Notes under the pieces: generated by a model | Told to the model about the DNA's origin: nothing | What the model saw: only the letters and a program-made list of their open reading frames with translations | Database searches by the model: none | Made by a program: the position numbers and the translations under genes | Source of the DNA: JAXLVB01 sp046329195 | GTDB taxonomy: Bacteria; Bacteroidota; Bacteroidia; Cytophagales; Spirosomataceae | Reading direction: 5' to 3' | NCBI GenBank assembly: GCA_046329195.1 | Contig: JAXLVB010000002.1 | Coordinates: 1,302,001 to 1,366,000 of the forward strand | Length of the DNA stretch: 64,000 nt | Shown: positions 1-8,666 of the stretch, piece by piece | Layout of the letters: the number at the start of each line of letters is the position of its first letter | Position numbering within the stretch: the first letter of the stretch is position 1

Positions 1-177
1 ATTGTGATGATTGGCTTTGACTTCCCTCGCAAGACGGTCATCTTTGAGGAGCCATTCTTTCCATCCGGAAACTGGAATGAAGATAAAGTAAAATTAGCAA
101 CATTTTTTTCCACCATCCAAGGGCCTCAAAAAGACTGGATTAAGAATTATCTCAATGAAGCCAATTCGGGTAAGTAA
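1..177 (+). CDS. 3' end of a protein cut by the window edge
   Basis: An open frame enters at base 1 and ends at a TAA at 175-177, giving the last 58 residues. They contain a run of aromatic and acidic residues (FDFPRKTVIFEEPFF) and end in a polar, lysine-bearing tail. I do not recognise the family. No start can be assigned because the gene begins upstream. The next gene lies on the opposite strand about 110 bp away, so transcription of the two converges here. Confidence 0.5.
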   Translation: MVMIGFDFPRKTVIFEEPFFPSGNWNEDKVKLATFFSTIQGPQKDWIKNYLNEANSGK

Positions 178-287
178 TTGCTAACTCAGACCTTTCTTTC
201 TGAAAACGACAACATCCAAATTGCTGCTTATTTACTTGATAACCAACACCTTTAGATTCCATACTTATTAAAGCCTCAAAGCAGCAA

Positions 288-983
288 TTATTTTTTTAGT
301 AGCTGGCGAAACGCAACTAAATGACAAAACAACACCACTGGTACGACAAACGAAGGCAACCAGATGAGTGGAAACTTCAAGACAGCCACATTGGGCTGGT
401 CAAAGTTGATTTGCTGAACTACCGATGGGGCCGATAAGATACCATGCCCCACTACATTAAGTAGCAACAACAGCCCGATGACGTTCCAAACCAACAACGC
501 ATTTCGAGATAGGGATTGTTTGGTAAAATGCAGATAAGCTACAATTGGCGCCGAAATTCCAGTTAGAATATCAAAATTCCGACCTTCAAAGGTCATATCT
601 TCAGGAATTTCACCACTCTTGAATAGCCAAAACAAGACAATTTCTACAAAAAATCGGCTAATGTGAAGGTATGTAAGATTTTGTAATGAAAGGTCTTCAA
701 TGAGTTTTTTCCCCCACGTACTATTGAATAAATAGATTATAAAAAGCAGGGGAGGCAAAATAGCAACTGCCAATCGAGGAGGAACGCCTGAAGTAACTAA
801 ATAAAATCCTTTGATTGACAAAACAGCCTGAACAATAAGCCATAAGACCAATCCACCATACACCCGAACGTAGGTTTGGTTAGTGGTTACATCTCTGACC
901 AGTTGTACAAAACGATGCAATAACCCAAAGGTAATGAGGACAAACAAGGCAGAAGCATGAGATGGCAATTCGGTACTTAACAT
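288..983 (-). CDS. Multi-pass inner membrane protein of unknown function
   Basis: A hydrophobic protein of about 231 residues with roughly six membrane segments (near residues 10-25, 42-62, 70-88, 108-122, 165-182 and 205-228) separated by short polar loops. No catalytic motif or known family signature is visible. The frame is open to a TTG at 989, but the ATG at 983 is the better start because it is the first ATG and loses only two residues. It converges with the partial gene at the left edge and diverges from mutS, with about 155 bp between the two starts. It could be a small integral membrane sensor or scaffold, but nothing here shows a substrate. Confidence 0.6.
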   Translation of the reverse strand: MLSTELPSHASALFVLITFGLLHRFVQLVRDVTTNQTYVRVYGGLVLWLIVQAVLSIKGFYLVTSGVPPRLAVAILPPLLFIIYLFNSTWGKKLIEDLSLQNLTYLHISRFFVEIVLFWLFKSGEIPEDMTFEGRNFDILTGISAPIVAYLHFTKQSLSRNALLVWNVIGLLLLLNVVGHGILSAPSVVQQINFDQPNVAVLKFPLIWLPSFVVPVVLFCHLVAFRQLLKK

Positions 984-1138
984 AGTCAATTGATATTTTG
1001 GTTTGAAAGTAGGTCTTTTTTCTTACATTTTTCAAAAACACCCTCTAACTTTGAGGAATAAACCGTACCCAATTCTTGAATTTTAGTAACCCAACATTAG
1101 GGTAAGTATAAAATTCAATACAAGCGATTCTTTACAAC

Positions 1139-3802
1139 GTGGCACGTCCTCCCAAACACGCTGAAGTACCCAAAAAAGGAGACAAAAACGCTCCCAAAGA
1201 GACCCCTCTGAACCGCCAATACAATTTGATTAAAGCCAAATATCCTGGCGCCATCTTGTTGTTTAGAGTTGGTGATTTTTATGAAACATTTGGTGAAGAT
1301 GCCGTAAAGGCCAGTAAAATCTTAGGCATTGTCCTGACCAAACGCCATAACGGATCGGCAGATGAAACTCCCTTGGCTGGATTTCCGCACCATTCACTAG
1401 ATACGTATTTACCCAAATTGGTGCGAGCGGGCGAGCGAGTGGCCATTTGTGACCAATTAGAAGACCCTGCTTTTGCCAAAGGAATCGTACGTCGTGGAGT
1501 AACCGAATTAGTCACACCCGGCGTTTCGTTTAACGATACAGTGCTAGATATGAAGCAAAATAATTATCTAGCTGCTATTCACTTCGGAAAAGAAATCATC
1601 GGTATTTCGCTGTTGGATGTCTCAACAGGTGAATACCTAACCACTCAAGGAACGCCTGCTTATATCGAAAAACTACTTCAAAGTTTTGCCCCTGCCGAAG
1701 TTTTATATTGCAAAAAAAACCGAACCGATTTTCAAGGCTTTTTTGGTGATAAATTCAATACATTTCAATTAGACGATTGGGCGTTTACTCTTGACTATGC
1801 CTATCCCCTACTCACCCAGCACTTCAAGACTAATTCTCTGAAAGGGTTTGGTGTAGAAAACCTGCATGAAGGAGTGATTGCAGCAGGGGTCATTTTACAC
1901 TATTTGCATGCCACCGAGCATAAAGAAATAGGGCATATTGTACGTCTCACTCGCTTAGAAGAGGACAAGTACGTCTGGCTTGACCGTTTCACCATTCGCA
2001 ATCTGGAGTTACTCCATCCTCAGCAAGAAGGCGGTGTGCCCTTGATTCAAATTTTGGATCAAACCGTTACGCCTATGGGGGCTCGCTTAATGCGAAAATG
2101 GCTAGTATTGCCGTTAAAAGATAAAACACCTATTGACGAGCGATTGAATACCGTAGCGTATTTCAAAGAAAATAATGATTTTTTGGAGCTAGTCCTGCAT
2201 CACCTCAAGCAAATTGGTGATTTGGAAAGGCTGATTTCAAAAGTGGCCGTGCGGCGAATCAATCCTCGTGAAATGCTGAGTTTGAAACGTGCCTTAGCTC
2301 ATATTTTACCAATCAAATCGGCTCTTTCCCAACAAGTTCAGGAAAATCCACAAGCGGCCAACCTACGCAAGTATGTGGACCAACTCAACTCATGTGACTT
2401 TTTATTGGAGAAAATTGAAAATGAATTGAGAGAAGACCCTCCGTTGGTTACAAACCAAGGAGGTATGATCAAATCAGGCATCAATGCAGAGTTGGATGGA
2501 TTACATGAAATTGCTTTTGCAGGTAAGGATTTTTTGGTACAAGTTCAGAATCGGGAAATTGAACGAACGGGTATTACTTCGCTCAAAGTAGCTTTTAATA
2601 AAGTGTTTGGTTATTATTTGGAAGTTACCAATGCCCACAAAAACCGAGTACCTGATGATTGGATCCGAAAACAAACCTTGGTCAATGCAGAACGCTACAT
2701 TACGCCAGAGTTAAAAGAATATGAAGACAAGATTTTAACAGCCGAAGAGCGAATTTTTTCGATAGAACAAAGGCTTTTCAATGACTTAGTTCATGTTGCC
2801 AATGACTACGTTGTGCCCATCCAACAAAATGCTAAGGTTTTGGCAGTGTTGGATTCATTGGTCAGTTTTGCAAGAGTAGCCGATAAGAACAAATATGCTC
2901 GCCCTCAGATTAATGACTCAAAGGTAATTGACATTAAAGAAGGGCGGCATCCTGTTATTGAACAGCAACTTCCACTTGGCGAAAGTTTTGTACCGAATGA
3001 TTTGTATTTGGATGATAAAAACCAACAAATCATCATCATCACTGGCCCAAACATGGCTGGCAAATCGGCCTTACTGCGGCAAACTGCCTTGATTGTACTC
3101 ATGGCCCAAATGGGCAGTTTTGTACCGGCTACGGAAGCGGAAATCGGATTGGTGGATAAAATTTTTACCCGTGTAGGTGCCTCTGACAACCTCAGCCGAG
3201 GCGAGAGTACCTTTATGGTGGAAATGACCGAAACGGCCAGTATTTTGAACAATTTGAGTGAGCGTAGTTTGATTTTGATGGACGAAATTGGCCGAGGGAC
3301 CAGTACCTACGACGGAGTAAGCATTGCGTGGAGTATTGCTGAATACTTGCATAATCACACTAAATTTAAGCCAAAAACGCTCTTTGCCACACATTACCAT
3401 GAGTTAAATCAACTGACTGAAGATTTTCCACGCATCAAGAACTTCAACGTGGCGGTCAAAGAAGTCCAGAATAAAGTAATTTTCTTGCGGAAATTAGTAG
3501 AGGGCGGTAGTGAACACAGTTTTGGGATTCATGTAGCTCAAATGGCGGGAATGCCCCCGCAAATTATCAAGCGAGCCACTGAAATTTTGATTCACTTAGA
3601 GCGAGACCATATTCAAGAACATCGAGATGATAAGCTCAAAGAACTCCCCAAACACACGCATCAATTAAGTATTTTTGAAATTGAACCAGATAAACGGTTC
3701 TCTCGAATCCAAGAATTGATGGCCAAAATTGACATCAACGCCATCTCTCCCATCGAGGCTCTATTAAAACTCAACGAAGTGAAGCGACTCTTAGAAGGGT
3801 AA
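1139..3802 (+). CDS. mutS: DNA mismatch repair protein MutS
   Basis: MutS binds base mismatches and small loops and recruits MutL for repair. The 887-residue product has the usual family length. Near residues 46-51 is the F-x-E mismatch-contacting motif (DFYETF). The clamp and lever region follows, and the C-terminal ATPase carries Walker A GPNMAGKS near 635, the ST..ME segment, the Walker B DEIGRGTSTYDG and the conserved THYHEL switch. A helix-turn-helix and dimerisation tail closes the protein. The start is a GTG at 1139; there is no ATG in frame before the conserved N-terminal domain, so GTG is required. It is transcribed alone, and the 408 bp downstream hold no gene. Confidence 0.97.
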   Translation: MARPPKHAEVPKKGDKNAPKETPLNRQYNLIKAKYPGAILLFRVGDFYETFGEDAVKASKILGIVLTKRHNGSADETPLAGFPHHSLDTYLPKLVRAGERVAICDQLEDPAFAKGIVRRGVTELVTPGVSFNDTVLDMKQNNYLAAIHFGKEIIGISLLDVSTGEYLTTQGTPAYIEKLLQSFAPAEVLYCKKNRTDFQGFFGDKFNTFQLDDWAFTLDYAYPLLTQHFKTNSLKGFGVENLHEGVIAAGVILHYLHATEHKEIGHIVRLTRLEEDKYVWLDRFTIRNLELLHPQQEGGVPLIQILDQTVTPMGARLMRKWLVLPLKDKTPIDERLNTVAYFKENNDFLELVLHHLKQIGDLERLISKVAVRRINPREMLSLKRALAHILPIKSALSQQVQENPQAANLRKYVDQLNSCDFLLEKIENELREDPPLVTNQGGMIKSGINAELDGLHEIAFAGKDFLVQVQNREIERTGITSLKVAFNKVFGYYLEVTNAHKNRVPDDWIRKQTLVNAERYITPELKEYEDKILTAEERIFSIEQRLFNDLVHVANDYVVPIQQNAKVLAVLDSLVSFARVADKNKYARPQINDSKVIDIKEGRHPVIEQQLPLGESFVPNDLYLDDKNQQIIIITGPNMAGKSALLRQTALIVLMAQMGSFVPATEAEIGLVDKIFTRVGASDNLSRGESTFMVEMTETASILNNLSERSLILMDEIGRGTSTYDGVSIAWSIAEYLHNHTKFKPKTLFATHYHELNQLTEDFPRIKNFNVAVKEVQNKVIFLRKLVEGGSEHSFGIHVAQMAGMPPQIIKRATEILIHLERDHIQEHRDDKLKELPKHTHQLSIFEIEPDKRFSRIQELMAKIDINAISPIEALLKLNEVKRLLEG

Positions 3803-4210
3803 GTAGTTACTAAAAATTAGTTATTGGCGGTCCGCCGCTGCGGTTGTTTGACTTCCATAACTTGGTAAATATCAGAGCAATACAAACTGAAAAGATTAAC
3901 AATTTTAATTTAATACAAACCATTGTTAATCAAGTACTTAAATACAATTGGGGGATTATATAATCACAACCTCTCTGCTATAACATTCCTCCTTGGTCGG
4001 AGCCGTAACGTCGTATTTTCTGCTTGAGGATTTCGAGATAAATACTACCTCAAAACTAGAAAATTGACTTCCCCATCATCCAATTATTTCCTTTTCTGAC
4101 CATTTAATAATTTCACAATCAGTTAATTTGATTTTACAAGCAATTATCTTAAACTTGTGAAATCTCTTTTCTCCATTTCTCCCATTTTTCATCTAAAACC
4201 CTTTTTACCC
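3803..4210. other. Intergenic region upstream of the Ig-like protein gene
   Basis: 408 bp without a gene. Just after the mutS stop there is an 11-nt perfect palindrome (GGCGGTCCGCC, about 3826-3836) followed by a GC-rich patch in otherwise AT-rich sequence, possibly part of a terminator. The rest is AT-rich leader of the next gene. An in-frame GTG at 4157 would extend the next protein by 18 residues, but that extension would put a second hydrophobic stretch ahead of a well-formed signal peptide. Confidence 0.4.
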
Positions 4211-7200
4211 ATGAAGCAAAAGCTATCATCTTTTTATTGGGGCTTATTATCGCTATTTGTGCTGATGAGTCTGAATGGGGTTGCTGGTTCAAATGACCCA
4301 ACGACGCCCCACAAAGAAAAAACACCTACAGTAAAGACTTGGAACGGGCTTGAACCCACCTTGTTGGTAGAAACGGCCAAACCTAACGTAATCACAGAGG
4401 CGCCGTTAGCTCCTGCTCCTTGCAGTACTTCTATTTCTGTACCATCGACAACAGTTTGTACTGGAACTGCTATCATTCTCACTGCCAGCTCTGGCACCAC
4501 CTATAGCTGGAACTATGCAGGGGTATTTACCAGTACTACGTCAAATCCAACTGCATCTACCTTGCAGGTAGTACCAGGAGGGAGTGGCATACTTTCATTT
4601 ACTGTAACGGCTACCGTTACCGGAAACACGGCTTGTAGTACTGCCAGTGCTTCTGTCACAGTATCTTCTGTTTATATCCCCGCAGCTATCGGCACTCCAT
4701 CCCCATCGGGTACTATCTGCGCTGGAAACACCGTATCGCTCACTGCTTCAGGTGGTAGTAGCTATTCTTGGGCTAAGACAGGTGGGCTGCCTGGTGGATT
4801 CAACGCTACGAGTGCAACACCGAGTTTCACATCAGGCACGACTGATTCCGGAACCTATACAGTAACGGTGACAGGCCCCAACAGTTGCACGAACACTGCT
4901 TCGCTCAGTTTGAGTATTAATCCTTTACCAACGGCTACGATTTCGATAACTTCTCCATTAGTCCCTATTTGTTCGGGAGTAACGGTCAATCTCTCGGTTT
5001 CTGGTGGAACTTCCTACTCGTGGGATAAAACTGGAGGGCTGCCAGGAGGTTTTTCTTCTACCAGTAGCACTCCAAGTTTTACAGCCACTACTTCCGCCAC
5101 AGGCACTTATACAGTAACAGTCTCATCATCTGTAAGTTGTACCTCAACGGCAACCTTTAGCTTGTCGGTTAACCCCTTACCAACAGCCAGTGTAAGTGTT
5201 ACCTCACCAGCAGGTACAATTTGCTCGGGGGTGACAGTATCCCTTTCAGCTTCGGGTGGTACTACTTATTCTTGGGATAAAACCGGAGGATTGCCGGGTG
5301 GATTTGTTGCAAGCTCTGCCACTCCGAGCTTTACTTCATCTACGGCTAATACCGGCACTTACTCTGTAACGGTTTCTTCATCGGCTAGTTGTACAGCTAC
5401 GGCTTCGCTGAGTCTATCCGTAGAAGCTACCCCAACTGCTTCGGTAAGTATTTCTTCACCTGTGGGTGTTATTTGTACGGGTGTAACTGTCACTCTTTCC
5501 GCTTCAGGTGGTACTACTTACTCATGGAACAAAACAGGTGGGTTACCAGCTGGATTTACTTCATCTAGTAGTACTCCTAGCTTTACTGCTGTTACTGCTG
5601 CTACAGGCACCTATACTGTTACCGTTTTCTCTTCGGCAAACTGCTCTGCCACTGCAACCGTCAGCTTGAGTGTTAATGTTACACCAACAGCCAGTGTAAG
5701 TGTTACCTCGCCAGCAGGTACAATTTGCTCGGGGGTGACGGTATCCCTTTCTGCTTCGGGTGGTACTACTTATTCTTGGGCTAAAACAGGTGGGTTACCG
5801 GGTGGTTTTGTTGCAAGTTCTGCCACTCCGAGCTTTACTTCATCTACGGCTAATACCGGCACTTACTCTGTAACGGTTTCTTCTTCGGCTAGTTGTACCG
5901 CTACGACTTCACTGAGTCTATCCGTTGAAGCTACCCCAACTGCTTCGGTAAGTATTTCTTCACCTGTAGGTGTTATTTGTACGGGTGTAACTGTCACTCT
6001 TTCCGCTTCAGGTGGTACTACTTACTCATGGAACAAAACAGGTGGGTTACCAGATGGATTCTCTTCGTCTAGCAGTGCCCCTAGTTTTACAGCTATTACT
6101 TCTGCCACAGGCACTTACACCGTTACTGTTTTCTCTTCGGCTAATTGCTCTGCTACTGCTACTGTCAGCTTGAGTGTTAATGTTACACCAACAGCCAGTG
6201 TAAGTGTTACCTCGCCAGCAGGTACAATTTGCTCGGGTGTGACGGTATCCCTTTCTGCTTCGGGTGGTGCTACCTATTCTTGGGCTAAAACAGGTGGGTT
6301 ACCAGGTGGATTTGTTGCAAGCTCTGCCACTCCGAGCTTTACTTCATCTACGGCTAATACCGGCACTTACTCTGTAACGGTTTCTTCATCGGCTAGTTGT
6401 ACCGCTACGGCTTCACTGAGTCTATCCGTAGAAGCTACCCCAACTGCTTCGGTAAGTATTATTTCACCTGCAGGTGTCATTTGTGCTGGTGTAAACGTCG
6501 TCCTTTCCGCTTCAGGTGGTACTACTTACTCATGGAACAAAACAGGTGGGTTACCAGGTGGATTCACTTCGTCTATTAGTACCCCTAGTTTTACAGCCCT
6601 TACATCTGCATCTGGTACCTATACTGTAACTGTTAGTAGTTCTGCAAGTTGCACCAACTCTACAACGTTGAGTCTAACAGTTATTTCTCTGCCAACTCCT
6701 GTTGCCACACTATTGTCACCTAGCGGTTTAATTTGCCCCGGCAATACAGTTAGTCTTGTTTCTACTGGAACAGGAACATTTTCGTGGGGTAAATCTGGAG
6801 GATTGCCTGTAGGATTTAATTCTACCATTAGCAATCCAAGCTTTAGCGCAACCACAACAGCAACAGGCGTTTATACCGTAACTCTAACAACTGCCGGATG
6901 TAGCAATACTGCTTCTGTATCAGTTTTTGTTACACCACCAGTAATAACACCAAGTTCAAATTCACCTATTTGCGAAAACGGCAACATTTCGCTTTCGGCT
7001 ACAGGTGGTCCAGGAGCATTCAATTGGAGCGGCCCGTCTGCTTACTCGTCAACCGATCAAAACCCAGCTATCGCTAATGCTACTACAGCCTACAATGGAG
7101 TCTATTCTGTGACTGTTACTGGAACCGGCATTTGTTCGGCTTCGGCTACTATATCTGTTCGAGTAGCAGTTCCAGTAAAAGCATCGTTTACCACCTCTAC

Positions 7201-7945
7201 CGGCAAAAACTACATTTGTGCTGAACCCGGTAGTACGGTTACGCTGGTAGCTCCGTATCGAGATGATGTAATTTATTCTTGGTACTCTAATAGTGCCCCT
7301 GTAGCCAATTCAAACAATAATATGTTGGTAACAACAGAGGCGGGTCCTTATTGGGTGGTAATGAAGGGCATTGGCGGATGTACAAATACAGACTCTTCTC
7401 CACTTAAGTACATTTTAAGAGCTGCTTTGGTAGGTCCTACCGCAGCCAGTACCGTTACTTCTGCAAGTATCAAATTAGAAGCAAACCCACCAAGCTTAAA
7501 ATATACATGGGAAGGCCCAGCTGGCTTTAGCAGTAATGCTCGTACTCCGTCTATCGCAAGCCCGACCGTTGCAAATGCTGGTACTTATACTGTTACGGTT
7601 TCAGTGTTGAGTACTGGTTGTTCTGCCACAGCTACAACGGCTGTAAATATAGCAGCGCCACGGGTGGCTGCTCCTGAACCAACGGGGCAATCGGTGATTA
7701 TTACTACGTATCCAAATCCAGCTGACCAGCAGATTAATGTGACGGTTCAGTTGCCAAGAGCAGGCACTGTTAAACTCAGGTTAGTCAACGAATTAGGAAA
7801 CACCCTGGGTGAATGGCAGCTCAATGAAAAAACCACTCGACATGAAGCTACGATTGATATCAGCAAATTTAAAGCTGGCACGTATATCATTCAAGCCGAA
7901 AACGATTCAAAAACGGTTGCTAAAAAAGTACTGAAAAAAGAATAA
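4211..7945 (+). CDS. Secreted repetitive Ig-like protein with T9SS sorting domain
   Basis: A 1244-residue surface protein. It starts with a signal peptide (K-x-K, a hydrophobic core about 8-22, then a small-residue cleavage site). A short spacer follows, then a long tandem series of roughly 84-residue beta-sandwich-like units rich in Ser, Thr, Gly and Val. Each unit has the pattern IC-x-G-x-T-V-x-L-x-A-S-G-G-x-x-YSW...GTYTVTV and two conserved cysteines. The last 80 residues match a type IX secretion C-terminal sorting domain: YPNPA near the start, then beta strands ending in GTYII and a basic tail. The protein should therefore cross the outer membrane by the T9SS and be attached or released. 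Stalk or adhesin function is inferred. The ATG at 4211 is preferred over an upstream GTG because the signal peptide begins there. Confidence 0.85.
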   Translation: MKQKLSSFYWGLLSLFVLMSLNGVAGSNDPTTPHKEKTPTVKTWNGLEPTLLVETAKPNVITEAPLAPAPCSTSISVPSTTVCTGTAIILTASSGTTYSWNYAGVFTSTTSNPTASTLQVVPGGSGILSFTVTATVTGNTACSTASASVTVSSVYIPAAIGTPSPSGTICAGNTVSLTASGGSSYSWAKTGGLPGGFNATSATPSFTSGTTDSGTYTVTVTGPNSCTNTASLSLSINPLPTATISITSPLVPICSGVTVNLSVSGGTSYSWDKTGGLPGGFSSTSSTPSFTATTSATGTYTVTVSSSVSCTSTATFSLSVNPLPTASVSVTSPAGTICSGVTVSLSASGGTTYSWDKTGGLPGGFVASSATPSFTSSTANTGTYSVTVSSSASCTATASLSLSVEATPTASVSISSPVGVICTGVTVTLSASGGTTYSWNKTGGLPAGFTSSSSTPSFTAVTAATGTYTVTVFSSANCSATATVSLSVNVTPTASVSVTSPAGTICSGVTVSLSASGGTTYSWAKTGGLPGGFVASSATPSFTSSTANTGTYSVTVSSSASCTATTSLSLSVEATPTASVSISSPVGVICTGVTVTLSASGGTTYSWNKTGGLPDGFSSSSSAPSFTAITSATGTYTVTVFSSANCSATATVSLSVNVTPTASVSVTSPAGTICSGVTVSLSASGGATYSWAKTGGLPGGFVASSATPSFTSSTANTGTYSVTVSSSASCTATASLSLSVEATPTASVSIISPAGVICAGVNVVLSASGGTTYSWNKTGGLPGGFTSSISTPSFTALTSASGTYTVTVSSSASCTNSTTLSLTVISLPTPVATLLSPSGLICPGNTVSLVSTGTGTFSWGKSGGLPVGFNSTISNPSFSATTTATGVYTVTLTTAGCSNTASVSVFVTPPVITPSSNSPICENGNISLSATGGPGAFNWSGPSAYSSTDQNPAIANATTAYNGVYSVTVTGTGICSASATISVRVAVPVKASFTTSTGKNYICAEPGSTVTLVAPYRDDVIYSWYSNSAPVANSNNNMLVTTEAGPYWVVMKGIGGCTNTDSSPLKYILRAALVGPTAASTVTSASIKLEANPPSLKYTWEGPAGFSSNARTPSIASPTVANAGTYTVTVSVLSTGCSATATTAVNIAAPRVAAPEPTGQSVIITTYPNPADQQINVTVQLPRAGTVKLRLVNELGNTLGEWQLNEKTTRHEATIDISKFKAGTYIIQAENDSKTVAKKVLKKE
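5181..6692 (+). repeat. Three 504-bp near-identical units inside the Ig-like gene
   Basis: The phrase CAACAGCCAGTGTAAG starts at 5181, 5685 and 6189, and its diverged continuation starts at 6693, so the period is exactly 504 bp (168 residues, two 84-residue domains). Long stretches of the units are nearly identical in DNA, including synonymous sites. A weaker 252-bp period extends back to 4929. The array is in frame, so gain or loss of units would change protein length without a frameshift. Confidence 0.9.
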
Positions 7946-7955
7946 GCAATCTCTT

Positions 7956-7997
7956 GCCAACAAAAAAGCCGCCTCAGAGGGCGGCTTTTTTGTTGGC
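7956..7997. terminator. Bidirectional intrinsic terminator
   Basis: An 18-bp perfect stem (left arm 7956-7973, right arm 7980-7997) with a 6-nt loop. The arms hold GCCGCC/GGCGGC next to A6/T6 tracts, so a U-tract is made on either strand. It lies between the Ig-like gene and the convergent response regulator gene and can stop transcription from both. Confidence 0.9.
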
Positions 7998-8033
7998 AGT
8001 TTTAGTAAAAAACAAGTAATAGGAATCACAAAA

Positions 8034-8666
8034 CTATATATAACGCTCCTTTTTAGCTTTTTCGAGGGCTTCGGCTTTGGAGTGGACTTCGAGTTTCCAG
8101 TAAATATTCTTGATGTGCGTTCGGACGGTCTCCCGATCGATGAATAACTCATCGGCAATGTTGGAGTAGCTTTTGCCTTTTGCCAACAACTCCAACACTT
8201 CCGTTTCCCGATTGGAAAGCGGCGAATGTGGATTTTTTTGAAACGACGCTACTACCATTCTGGCAATATTGGTACTCATGGGAGCGCCTCCACTAGTAAT
8301 TTCTCGAATAGCTTCTTTTAAGCGATTGGGAGGCAAGTTTTTGGTTAGGTATCCCCCTGCCCCGGCACAAAGGGCTTTGAACACCAGTTCGTCGTTTTCA
8401 TAAACCGTAATCACAATCACCTGAATCGTTGGAAACAACTTCTTCACTCGTTCAATCCCCTCAATTCCGTTCATTTTGGGCAGTTCGATGTCCATCAACA
8501 CGACGTTAGGACGGTCATAAGCAAGGTTGCTCAAAAACTCTTCGCAGCTGCGATAGGTGTTTACTACGTTAAACTCCTCATGCTCATTCAGTAGCAGGGC
8601 AAATCCTTCACGGATTACCTCATCGTCTTCTACAATACAAATTCGGGTAGTTTTAGAGTAGTTCAC
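8034..8666 (-). CDS. LuxR/NarL-type response regulator
   Basis: A 210-residue two-domain regulator. The receiver domain (about 8-125) has the acidic pair EDD near residue 13, the phospho-acceptor Asp59 in VLMDIELP, and the conserved Thr and Lys positions later. The LuxR-type helix-turn-helix (about 145-208) carries LSNRETEVLELLAKGKS. Its start ATGA overlaps the kinase stop by 4 bp, so the two are translationally coupled and almost surely form one signalling pair. The gene converges with the Ig-like protein gene, and a shared terminator lies between them. Target genes are not evident from the window. Confidence 0.93.
   Translation of the reverse strand: MNYSKTTRICIVEDDEVIREGFALLLNEHEEFNVVNTYRSCEEFLSNLAYDRPNVVLMDIELPKMNGIEGIERVKKLFPTIQVIVITVYENDELVFKALCAGAGGYLTKNLPPNRLKEAIREITSGGAPMSTNIARMVVASFQKNPHSPLSNRETEVLELLAKGKSYSNIADELFIDRETVRTHIKNIYWKLEVHSKAEALEKAKKERYI

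Noticed and set aside
4157..4210. GTG start for the Ig-like protein
   Set aside because: The signal peptide begins at ATG 4211, and the extra segment has no role in secretion.
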